Source: Desulfovibrio gilichinskyi (GTDB taxonomy: Bacteria > Desulfobacterota > Desulfovibrionia > Desulfovibrionales > Desulfovibrionaceae). From it: a stretch of DNA of 64,000 nt. Made by a program: the position numbers and the translations under genes. The stretch is from the NCBI RefSeq assembly GCF_900177375.1, contig NZ_FWZU01000001.1, positions 989,314-1,053,313 of the forward strand, written 5' to 3'. A model generated the notes under the pieces. That model did no database searches. It worked only from the letters and a program-made list of their open reading frames with translations, and was not told the DNA's origin. Positions 48,150 through 56,568 of this stretch are shown in pieces; positions within the stretch are counted from its first letter, which is position 1; every line of letters starts with the position of its first letter.

Positions 48150-49124
48150 ATGAAAAATAAACATATAGTAACTGTGACCATGAACCCTGCTATCGATCTG
48201 GCCTGTTCGGTGCCGGATTTTACAGCAGGCAAGGTCAACCGTGCCACGGAATATCAAAAAAATGCCGCAGGCAAGGGAGTTAATATAGCAGTTCTGCTGC
48301 GAAAATTTAACTTGCCGATTACTGCAACAGGCTTTCTCGGAGCAGACAATGCCCTTATATTCGAGAAGCTTTTTAAGAAGCAAAACATTAACGATCAATT
48401 CGTCAGAGTTCCCGGCGAGACTCGCACCGGAATAAAAATTCTGGACCCGAACGCCAGAACCACCACTGACATCAACTTACCGGGACTTGTGCCGGAACCC
48501 ATTCATATAAAGATATTAATTCATACAGTTGAACGTTTGGCGGAAACTGCCGCCATGGTCGTTATCGGCGGCAGCTTACCTGCCACAGTTGACCCAAGTA
48601 TCATCGGTGAACTTGTGGCTGTAATCAAATCCAAAGGAGCCAAGGCCATTGTGGACACAAGCGGCCCTGCCCTGAGCAACGCCGTCAAAGCCTTACCCTA
48701 TTTAGTCAAACCTAATGACGATGAACTGGCTGAACTTGTTGGACATCCTCTAAATAAACTAGAGGAGATCATAACTGAGGCGCGGAAAATAAATAAATCA
48801 GGCATAGAAACGGTAATTGTTTCGCTCGGCTCTCGCGGGGCTTTGTTTATTCAAAAAGACGAAGAACTTTTTGCAAAGCCGCCCAAAGTTGAAGTGGTCA
48901 GTACAGTGGGTGCCGGAGATGCGATGATCGGCGGGATGGTGGCTGGAATGGCTCTTGGATTGTCGCTTGAAGAGCAGGTTCGTCTTGCAACATCTCTGTC
49001 TGCCGCCACAGTGACTCAGGCCGGTCCGAGTTTAGATAAGTTAGAGAACGCAGAAGAACTGGAAGACTTGATTGCGATTGAACATATCAACATAAAAGGG
49101 GGTATTTCATGTCAAAAATTGTAG
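48150..49124 (+). CDS. fruK: 1-phosphofructokinase
   Basis: The 324-residue PfkB-family kinase has the substrate segment NAAGKGVNIAVLL and the catalytic motif VSTVGAGDAMIGG with the Asp base. It phosphorylates fructose 1-phosphate to the 1,6-bisphosphate. It overlaps fruA by 16 bases. Confidence 0.95.
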   Translation: MKNKHIVTVTMNPAIDLACSVPDFTAGKVNRATEYQKNAAGKGVNIAVLLRKFNLPITATGFLGADNALIFEKLFKKQNINDQFVRVPGETRTGIKILDPNARTTTDINLPGLVPEPIHIKILIHTVERLAETAAMVVIGGSLPATVDPSIIGELVAVIKSKGAKAIVDTSGPALSNAVKALPYLVKPNDDELAELVGHPLNKLEEIITEARKINKSGIETVIVSLGSRGALFIQKDEELFAKPPKVEVVSTVGAGDAMIGGMVAGMALGLSLEEQVRLATSLSAATVTQAGPSLDKLENAEELEDLIAIEHINIKGGISCQKL

Positions 49125-50842
49125 CCGTCACGGCATGTCCAACAGGGGTGGCCCACACAATAATGGCTGCCGAGGCTTTAAAGAAAGTCGGCACCAGCAT
49201 GGGGCATCAGGTGGAAGTAGAAACCCAAGGGGCGGAAGGCGCGAAAAATATTCTGTCTCAGGAAACCATTAACGCGGCTGATGTGGTTATCATTGCGGCA
49301 GATATTCACGTCAATCCGGTACGGTTCCAAGGGAAGGCATTGTACGCGGTAACCACCAGTGAAGCTATCCGTAACACTAAAGAAATCATCGAAGCGGCCC
49401 TTGGCGAAGCGGATGAAATGGCAAAACCCGTATCAGCAAAAGAAACCGTAAACGAAAATAAATTTATTATCGGCGTAACCTCATGTCCAACCGGCATAGC
49501 TCATACTTTCATGGCTGCCGAAGCATTACGCAAAACAGGCGTGGCTCTCGGGTATGAAGTTAAAATTGAAACTCAAGGTTCGGTAGGGGCTAAGAATGTC
49601 CTGACGGATGAGGACATAGAACGGGCTGATGCCGTAGTAATCGCGGCCGACGCATTTGTTGATCCAAAACGTTTTGCAGGTAAACCTCTATATGAAACAT
49701 CAACAAAAGAAGCACTCCATGATGCCAAAGGCGTAATCAAATCAGCACTTGCAGCCAAACCGACAGTGAAAAAAGGTTTAGGTGACCAGGTCGCGGAGAT
49801 TAAGAAGGACCGTTCCGCTGCCACCTCCGGCCCGTATCGCCATTTAATGACAGGCGTTTCATACATGCTGCCTGTAGTTGTTGCCGGCGGTCTAATGATC
49901 GCTCTGGCCTTTGCTTTCGGCGGTATTTACGCAGGAGACAAAACAGGAACTATCGGATGGGCACTGATGCAGATCGGTGGAACCGGAGCTTTCTCTCTCT
50001 TTATTCCTGTTTTCAGTGCATTTATTGCCTACTCCATCGCCCAGCGTCCGGGTATTACGGCAGGTATCGTCGGCGGATTGCTTGCCACCAATGTGGGATC
50101 AGGTTTTCTGGGAGGTATCGTTGCCGGTTTCATGGCAGGTTATCTGACCAAGTTCCTCAATGACAAAATTAAACTTCCGCAGCATCTTGAAGGACTCAAG
50201 CCGGTTCTTATACTGCCTTTCCTCTCCACACTGGTTGTAGGTTTGATGATGATATATGTCATCGGCCCGCCTGTTAAAATCGCGCTAACTTCACTATCCG
50301 CATGGCTTCAAGGCATGCAAAGTTCCAGCGCGTTGGTCCTCGGCCTACTTCTTGGAGCAATGATGGCCTTTGATATGGGAGGCCCGGTCAACAAGGCGGC
50401 ATACACTTTTGGCGTCGGTCTGCTATCTGCCAAGATATACGCCCCTATGGCCGCAGTCATGGCAGCAGGTATGACGCCTCCGCTCGGCCTTGCACTTGCT
50501 GCAACATTCTTTAAAAACCGCTTCACAAAGGAAGAACATGAGGCCAGTAAGGCTGCATTTATCCTTGGCATATCCTTCATAACAGAAGGCGCAATTCCGT
50601 TTGCAGCCAGAGATCCTTTCAGAGTCATACCATGTATTATGTTAGGATCAGCTGTGACAGGCGCAATTTCCATGGTTATGAAATGCACCTTAATGGTTCC
50701 GCACGGAGGTATTTTCGTTCTTCCTATTCCACATGCGGTCACCAACATTCTAGCCTATGCCGTGGCAATAATAATCGGGACTCTGATCACTGCCGGAGCT
50801 CTCTTTATTGCAAAACGTCCGCTGAAACAAACCGCAGAATAA
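49109..50842 (+). CDS. fruA: PTS fructose transporter subunit EIIB'BC
   Basis: The 577-residue protein has two EIIB-Fru domains (ACPTGVAHTIMAAEAL and SCPTGIAHTFMAAEAL, each with a phospho-Cys) followed by an EIIC channel (~235-570, GVSYMLPVVVAGGLMIAL, GPVNKAAYTFG, ITEGAIPFAARDP). It imports fructose as fructose 1-phosphate. The first EIIB copy is probably the degenerate B' domain of E. coli FruA. Last gene of the operon. Confidence 0.96.
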   Translation: MSKIVAVTACPTGVAHTIMAAEALKKVGTSMGHQVEVETQGAEGAKNILSQETINAADVVIIAADIHVNPVRFQGKALYAVTTSEAIRNTKEIIEAALGEADEMAKPVSAKETVNENKFIIGVTSCPTGIAHTFMAAEALRKTGVALGYEVKIETQGSVGAKNVLTDEDIERADAVVIAADAFVDPKRFAGKPLYETSTKEALHDAKGVIKSALAAKPTVKKGLGDQVAEIKKDRSAATSGPYRHLMTGVSYMLPVVVAGGLMIALAFAFGGIYAGDKTGTIGWALMQIGGTGAFSLFIPVFSAFIAYSIAQRPGITAGIVGGLLATNVGSGFLGGIVAGFMAGYLTKFLNDKIKLPQHLEGLKPVLILPFLSTLVVGLMMIYVIGPPVKIALTSLSAWLQGMQSSSALVLGLLLGAMMAFDMGGPVNKAAYTFGVGLLSAKIYAPMAAVMAAGMTPPLGLALAATFFKNRFTKEEHEASKAAFILGISFITEGAIPFAARDPFRVIPCIMLGSAVTGAISMVMKCTLMVPHGGIFVLPIPHAVTNILAYAVAIIIGTLITAGALFIAKRPLKQTAE

Positions 50843-50861
50843 CATTCAAAGATGTTTAAAC

Positions 50862-50899
50862 AAAAAGTCTCCGCAAATAATTTTGCGGAGACTTTTTTT
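50862..50899 (+). terminator. Intrinsic terminator of the fructose operon
   Basis: GTCTCCGCAAA / TTTGCGGAGAC (11 bp) is followed by seven Ts and preceded by five As, 20 bases after fruA. Confidence 0.92.
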
Positions 50900-51062
50900 A
50901 TTATCAATAAAAATTTTACAGGATAAAAGTATTGGAGGAGTAGCAATTAATCCTATTTTGACCCTAAATAACACTTGCCACCTATAGAACTCATCCCTAT
51001 GGTCTGCCCCTTGGAAACGTATCTTATAAATAAAGCCAACCTCACACGGCTGAACATTAATT

Positions 51063-53150
51063 ATGAAAAAAATTCTCACCACCTGCCCCTATTGCGGCAC
51101 CGGATGTAATTTTCACCTTCAAGTAGAAAACGATCAAATTGTAGGAATTACCCCTGCAAAGGGTAATTCTGTTAACAATGGAAGTTTATGCGCCAAAGGC
51201 CATTTCGGCTTTGACTTCGTGCGCCATCCTCATCGTTTAACATCCCCGCTTGTCCGTAAAAACGGTGTATTAGTCGAAACCGACTGGGACGAAGCTTTTG
51301 CTGTCATCAGTAACCGTCTAAAAGCCTTTAAAAAGGATTTCGGACCGGACTCAATTGCCGGATTCAGCTCGGCCCGCTGCACCAATGAAGAAAATTATCT
51401 TATGCAAAAATTTATGCGCGCAGCTATCGGCACCAATAATGTCGACCACTGCGCGCGGCTCTGACACGCCCCAACTGTAGCCGGTCTGGCTGCGGCATTC
51501 GGAAGCGGAGCAATGACTAATTCAATTGATGAATTAGATTCAATGTCCACAGGAAGCGCCATTTTTGCAATTGGAACCAACACTACAGAATGCCACCCTA
51601 TTATGGGCCTTGGCATGTTAAGAGCAGCCCAACGCGGCGCAAAACTCATTGTAGCCGATCCTCGCGCCATCACGCTGACTCAGCACGCGGATGTCTGGCT
51701 GAGACTTAAACCGGGAACCGATGTTGCCCTGCTTAACGGTCTTGCCAACGTTCTTATTAACGAGGGATTAGCGGATGAACAGTTTATAGCCGATCGTACC
51801 GAAGGGTATGAAGATTTTAAGTCAACCGTAATGCGTTACACTCCGGCTTACACGGAAGCGATTACAACCGTACCTGCAAAGCTGATTTATAAAGCGGCCC
51901 GCATAATCGGAACCGCCAGCACCACTGCTACATATTATACAATGGGTATAACCCAGCACACTTCCGGTGTTGATAATGTCCGCAGTGTTGCAAACATTGC
52001 CATGCTCACCGGAAACATGGGCAAACCCTTAACAGGCGTAAACCCTCTGCGCGGGCAGAACAATGTGCAGGGAGCCTGTGATATGGGAGCCTTACCGGAT
52101 GTTTTTCCGGGCTACCAGAAAGTGCATCTGCCGGACATCCGCAAAAAATTCAGTCAGGCTTGGGGAGTTGAAATCCCTGAAACAAGCGGACTGAGAATTC
52201 CGGATGTTTTACATGAGATTGAACACGGCAACGTGAAAGGATTATTTGTTTTCGGTGAAAATCCGATGCGCAGCGATCCTGATATCAACCATGTAAAGCA
52301 CTGCCTTGAAAAAGTGGATTTTCTGCTCGTACAGGATATTTTTCTTACTGAAACGGCTGAAATGGCGGATGTTGTTTTACCTGGGGCTACATTTGCGGAA
52401 AAAGACGGAACCTTTTCCAGCACGGAAAGACGTGTACAGCTTATTCGCAAAGCACTTGATCCGATAGGAAACAGCAGACCGGACTGGCTGATTCTTGCTC
52501 AGTTAAATAACTGCATGGGAATCGACACAAAATACGATTCTCCTGAAGATGTTTTTGATGAAATGCGCAGCCTGACTCCCAGTTATAAGGGCATGACTTA
52601 TTCCAGATTAGAAAATGAAAAACTGCAATGGCCCTGCCCTTCCGAAGATCATCCCGGAACTCCGATTCTGCATATCGGTGAATTCATACGCGGCAAAGGT
52701 TCTTTTTTTGCGGCAGAATATAGAGATCCGGCAGAAATGCCTGACGAAGAATTCCCTCTGATCCTTACAACAGGACGAGTAACAGCCCATTACCACACAG
52801 GCACAATGACACGCCGCTGCTGGGGACTGGACGGACTCAGCCCTGAAGAAAGACTGGAAATTAATCCGGCAGACGCGGCTCGCTTCGGAATAGAAGATAA
52901 CGGCTATGTTGTTGTCACATCCCGAAGAGGCGAACTTAGAGCGCGGGCGCAAGTTACCAAAAGAGTTCCCGAAGGACTTACTTTTGTAACCTTCCATTTC
53001 AGCGAAAGTCCGGGCAACATACTGACCAACAGCGCAGCTGACCCTGAAACAGGTACGCCGGAATTTAAGGTATGCGCTGTAAAAGTTAGAGCTGGAAGCG
53101 CAGAAAAACATCCTGCTAAACCATACGAAGTTAAAACTGTCTGTGCATAA
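51063..53150 (+). CDS. fdhF: Selenocysteine formate dehydrogenase, FdhH type
   Basis: This single gene reads through an in-frame TGA at 51462-51464, giving a 695-residue molybdo- or tungsto-pterin enzyme with selenocysteine 134 (CARL-Sec-HAPTVAG). A [4Fe-4S] site (CPYCGTGC, later C at LCAKGH) opens the protein, and the MGD-binding C-terminal domain follows (RGQNNVQGACDMGALP; TGRVTAHYHTGTMTRR). A bacterial SECIS hairpin lies right after the TGA. It oxidises formate or reduces CO2 in the cytoplasm; no Tat signal is present. The ribosome site is weak. Polyferredoxin and hydrogenase genes follow. Ordinary gene calling would split it. Confidence 0.96.
51465..51503 (+). promoter_or_regulatory. Bacterial SECIS element in fdhF
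   Basis: After the TGA, AGCC (51479-51482) and GGCT (51488-51491) form a stem closing the loop GGTCT (51483-51487). The loop begins 19 bases after the TGA, the same distance as in E. coli fdhF as I recall it, and the loop sequence is the one SelB recognises there. Confidence 0.88.
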
Positions 53151-53186
53151 TATTTTTGCATAATAAATCATTATAAAGAGGAATAT

Positions 53187-53771
53187 ATGTCTTCTTCCCT
53201 AAATCATTTTATAGCAGCTGATCCTGAAAAATGCATCGGCTGTAGACTTTGTGAAGTAGCCTGTTCACAGGCTCATTCGTCAGGATCGGCATTCACCGCA
53301 GGGGCATTAAATGCTCCGATTATGCCGCGTCTATACGTTGTGCAAACGCCTGAAATCACAATCCCCGTTCAATGCCGCCACTGCGAAGACGCACCATGTG
53401 CGAATTGTTGTCCTGTTTCCGCCATCACCCGTAAAAACGGAGCGATTGTTGTAGAAACCAAACTGTGCGTGGGATGTAAAACCTGCATGCTGGCATGCCC
53501 TTTCGGAGCAATTGAACTGCTGCCTGTTTACAAAAACGGAGTTCCCGTTATGCAGGCTGTTTTATGCGAAGAAAAAGAAACATCAATGGAAGAAATGCCT
53601 ATGCTCTTTGCCGGAAAATGCGACCTGTGCACCGACCGCAAAAAAGGTCCGGCCTGCGTTGAAGTATGCCCTGAAAAAGCACTGAGCGTAGTAGATCCTG
53701 CCCGCATGAAACGTGAGCGCAACATAAAAGCGGCCATGAGTTTCTTAAACAATTCACAAAATCTTTCTTAA
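53187..53771 (+). CDS. Four-cluster ferredoxin subunit, HycB/HydN-like
   Basis: The 194-residue protein has 16 cluster cysteines in four groups (CIGCRLCEVACSQAH; CRHCEDAPCANCCP; CVGCKTCMLACP; CDLCTDRKKGPACVEVCP). It should pass electrons between FdhF and the hydrogenase in the cytoplasm, since no export signal is seen. It lies 36 bases after fdhF and 11 before the hydrogenase gene. Confidence 0.93.
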   Translation: MSSSLNHFIAADPEKCIGCRLCEVACSQAHSSGSAFTAGALNAPIMPRLYVVQTPEITIPVQCRHCEDAPCANCCPVSAITRKNGAIVVETKLCVGCKTCMLACPFGAIELLPVYKNGVPVMQAVLCEEKETSMEEMPMLFAGKCDLCTDRKKGPACVEVCPEKALSVVDPARMKRERNIKAAMSFLNNSQNLS

Positions 53772-53782
53772 GGTTATCTTTC

Positions 53783-55162
53783 ATGTCCAACTCAAAAGAA
53801 CTTATCAAAATAGATCCTGAACTTTGTACCGGCTGCGGCCGCTGCAAAGATGTCTGCCCCGTAAAGGCAATATCCGGCACTAAAGGTGAACCGCACACAA
53901 TTGACACTACCCGCTGCGTAATTTGCGGGCAGTGTATTCAGACATGCAGTGGTTACAGCTCAATTCTGGAAGAACCTGAAACTCCTCGCACAGAAAAACT
54001 CCGCGAACGCGGAATGTTTCAATCCACAACGGAACCACTTTTCGCAGCATATTGCGAAGGTGATGTTTTCGAAATTTCAGATGCACTGAAGTCTGCTAAA
54101 TTTACTATGGTTCAATGTGCGCCCGCCGTTCGTGTTTCCATAGGTGAAGATTTCGGAATGGAAGCAGGATCACTAACCCCCGGCAAAATGGCCGCAGCAC
54201 TTCGCAGACTGGGCTTTGACAGAGTGTATGATACCAATTTTGCCGCCGATCTAACCATAATGGAAGAAGGGAACGAACTTCTTTCACGTGTTAAAAATAA
54301 CGGAACTCTTCCTATGTTCACCTCCTGCTGTCCGGCATGGGTGCGTTTCATGGAACTGAACTATCCTGACTTATTGCCGCATCTTTCAAGCTGTAAATCT
54401 CCTCAGCAGATGTCCGGTGCATTATTTAAAACATATGGTGCTGAAATAGACGGTAAACAGCGCGAAGAAATATACAGTGTCGCAGTTATGCCCTGTACCT
54501 GTAAAAAATTCGAAAGCGCAAGACCTGAAATGAGCATGGAAGGACACCGTGATGTTGACGCTGTTTTAACCACGCGCGAACTGGCATACATGATCCGCGA
54601 AGCAGGAATTGATTTCAACTCCCTGCCTGACGAAGATTTTGACAGACCGCTTGGAACTTACTCCGGAGCCGGAAATATATTCGGAGTAACAGGCGGTGTT
54701 ATGGAAGCAGCACTTCGCACCGCTTACGAACTAGTATCCGGTGAACCTGTACCCGATACCGACCTTGTCTTTGTCCGTGGTGAAGAAGGATTCCGCATAG
54801 CTTCCATGACTATGGGTGATCAGACTTTTAAAGTTGCTGTTGTCGCAGGGCTTACAAAGATCGGACCGCTGTTAGAAAAAGTGCGCGCAGGTAATGCGGA
54901 TGTGGATTTTGTGGAAGTAATGTGCTGCCCTTCAGGGTGCATCAGCGGAGGCGGTCAGCCTAAAGTGCTGCTCCCGACTGAACGTGACAATGTGTATAAA
55001 TGCAGAAAAGCATCTATGTACTCTCATGATAAAAATTCCAAGGTCCGCAAATCTCATGAAAATCCGGACGTGCAAAAAGCATATAAAGATTTTCTGGGTG
55101 AACCTTTAGGTCACACTTCTCATAAATTACTGCATACCGTTTTTGGCAAACAGGATTCATAA
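53783..55162 (+). CDS. [FeFe] hydrogenase catalytic subunit, HDCR/formate-hydrogenlyase type
   Basis: The 459-residue protein has two N-terminal [4Fe-4S] sites (Cys 15/18/21/25 and 45/48/51/55) and an H-cluster domain with all three signatures: TSCCPAW (182-183 Cys), MPCTCKKFE (Cys238) and EVMCCPSGCISGGGQP (Cys381-386). The second Cys of TSCCP is the proton-relay residue. It makes or uses H2. It has no signal, no NADH domain and no small subunit gene, so it is a cytoplasmic monomer-type enzyme linked to FdhF through the ferredoxins. Its stop is one base before the next gene. Confidence 0.95.
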   Translation: MSNSKELIKIDPELCTGCGRCKDVCPVKAISGTKGEPHTIDTTRCVICGQCIQTCSGYSSILEEPETPRTEKLRERGMFQSTTEPLFAAYCEGDVFEISDALKSAKFTMVQCAPAVRVSIGEDFGMEAGSLTPGKMAAALRRLGFDRVYDTNFAADLTIMEEGNELLSRVKNNGTLPMFTSCCPAWVRFMELNYPDLLPHLSSCKSPQQMSGALFKTYGAEIDGKQREEIYSVAVMPCTCKKFESARPEMSMEGHRDVDAVLTTRELAYMIREAGIDFNSLPDEDFDRPLGTYSGAGNIFGVTGGVMEAALRTAYELVSGEPVPDTDLVFVRGEEGFRIASMTMGDQTFKVAVVAGLTKIGPLLEKVRAGNADVDFVEVMCCPSGCISGGGQPKVLLPTERDNVYKCRKASMYSHDKNSKVRKSHENPDVQKAYKDFLGEPLGHTSHKLLHTVFGKQDS

Positions 55163-55163
55163 A

Positions 55164-55697
55164 ATGAAATCTTTTGTTATAGCAGATTCCCGTAAATGTA
55201 TCGGATGCGGGGCATGTGAAGTTGCATGTGCTTCCGCAAACAGCAAACTGCCCATTCCGGAAGCGGCCAGATTACGCGCTCCCTTTAAGCCGCGTTTAAA
55301 TCTGATATTTACGCCCGAAGTAACAATGCCCATACAGTGCCGCCAGTGTGAAGACGCGCCTTGCGCCAAAGCATGTCCGGCAGAAGGGATTGTCTTTTTA
55401 GACGGAGTGGTTCACATTCGAAAAGAAAATTGCATCGGCTGCAAGATGTGCATACTGGCATGCCCTGTCGGAGCTGTTAATATTTTACCGATTGATACTA
55501 ATTTACGAGATTCAGAAGAAGGAACGGGTCTACCTGAATTTTATGCGCAAAAGTGCGAGCTGTGCAATGACAGAGCTGAAGGTCCTGCCTGTGTAAACAT
55601 TTGCCCTGCAGAAGCTTTTACACTTATAGATGAAACTTCACTGACCAAAACAGTGAAGTTAAAACGCGAAAAAATATTACGTAGTATGACCACATAA
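55164..55697 (+). CDS. Second four-cluster ferredoxin subunit, HycB-like
   Basis: The 177-residue protein starts at the ATG one base after the hydrogenase stop. Four cluster motifs are present (CIGCGACEVACAS; CRQCEDAPCAKACP; CIGCKMCILACP; CELCNDRAEGPACVNICP). It resembles the first polyferredoxin, so two similar electron-carrier subunits flank the hydrogenase, as in HDCR complexes. Last gene of the cluster. Confidence 0.92.
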   Translation: MKSFVIADSRKCIGCGACEVACASANSKLPIPEAARLRAPFKPRLNLIFTPEVTMPIQCRQCEDAPCAKACPAEGIVFLDGVVHIRKENCIGCKMCILACPVGAVNILPIDTNLRDSEEGTGLPEFYAQKCELCNDRAEGPACVNICPAEAFTLIDETSLTKTVKLKREKILRSMTT

Positions 55698-55757
55698 TTT
55701 TTTACCTTAGCAGACTTTAAATTCTGCGCCTGAATTGTAATTTTCAGAGAACAGACC

Positions 55758-56546
55758 ATGACTGCAAAGCAAACAATAAAATGTATTTTAATAGATGATG
55801 AACTCCCTGCACTTGATGAGCTTAATTACCTGCTATCAGATTTTGATGATATCGAAATTATCGGAACCGCAACATCTGCCACTCAGGGCATTAAGTTAAT
55901 TGAGGAAGAAGAACCTGATCTGGTTTTTCTGGACATTCAAATGCCCGGCAAAAACGGTTTTCACGTTTTGCAGGAAATTATACAATTTCCAAATCCTCCT
56001 CTGGTAATTTTTGCCACAGCTTATGACGAATATGCTCTGCAGGCTTTTGAGGAAAACGCTGTAGACTACATTCTTAAACCATTCTCGCAGGAACGTATTT
56101 CCAAAAGTCTTGATCGAGTCCGCTGCCTTATTTTCGGCTGTGCAGAAAAAGTTGAGCTTCCCAACATGAACGCATTGCTGAGCGGTATGGGACTTGGAAA
56201 TAATGTTCTACGTATTTCGGTTGAGGGTAATGGACGGATATTACTTCTAGAACCGGCTGAAGTAATTTTATGCAGAATGGAAGAGCGCAAAATTATGATT
56301 TATACAGCCCAAGGAATTTTCCCCTGCTACGGCGATAAAACTCTCGATAAACTTGAAGAACGGCTGCATGGGCAACCTTTTTTCAAGGCAAACCGCGGCG
56401 AACTTGTAAATTTAACACATGTACGTGATTTTGCGCCGTGGTTTAATGGTAAATACGTTCTGACCATGAACAATATTCAAGATAATGAAGTCATAATCAG
56501 TAAAGGCCGCGTAAAATCGTTTCGCGAAAGACTCGGACTTGCCTAG
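55758..56546 (+). CDS. LytTR-type response regulator
   Basis: The 262-residue protein has a receiver domain (Asp59 in LVFLDIQMPGKNG, Lys in YILKPFSQERI) and a C-terminal LytTR DNA-binding domain (~140-260; FFKANRGELVNLTHVRDF, NEVIISKGRVKSFRERL). It lies 22 bases before its kinase and two genes before cstA, whose promoter has a LytTR-type repeat pair. This matches E. coli BtsR/YpdB systems that sense pyruvate. Confidence 0.93.
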   Translation: MTAKQTIKCILIDDELPALDELNYLLSDFDDIEIIGTATSATQGIKLIEEEEPDLVFLDIQMPGKNGFHVLQEIIQFPNPPLVIFATAYDEYALQAFEENAVDYILKPFSQERISKSLDRVRCLIFGCAEKVELPNMNALLSGMGLGNNVLRISVEGNGRILLLEPAEVILCRMEERKIMIYTAQGIFPCYGDKTLDKLEERLHGQPFFKANRGELVNLTHVRDFAPWFNGKYVLTMNNIQDNEVIISKGRVKSFRERLGLA

Positions 56547-56568
56547 CTGTATGCAGAGAATTTAAAAT

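Noticed and set aside
51000..51015. Sigma-54-like site (TGGTCTGCCCCTTGGA) before fdhF
   Set aside because: The GG element is present, but the second element reads GG rather than GC at the needed spacing.
51063..51464. A separate 133-residue formate dehydrogenase fragment gene
   Set aside because: The stop is the Sec TGA. The next codons continue the family sequence in frame and a SECIS hairpin follows, so it is one gene.
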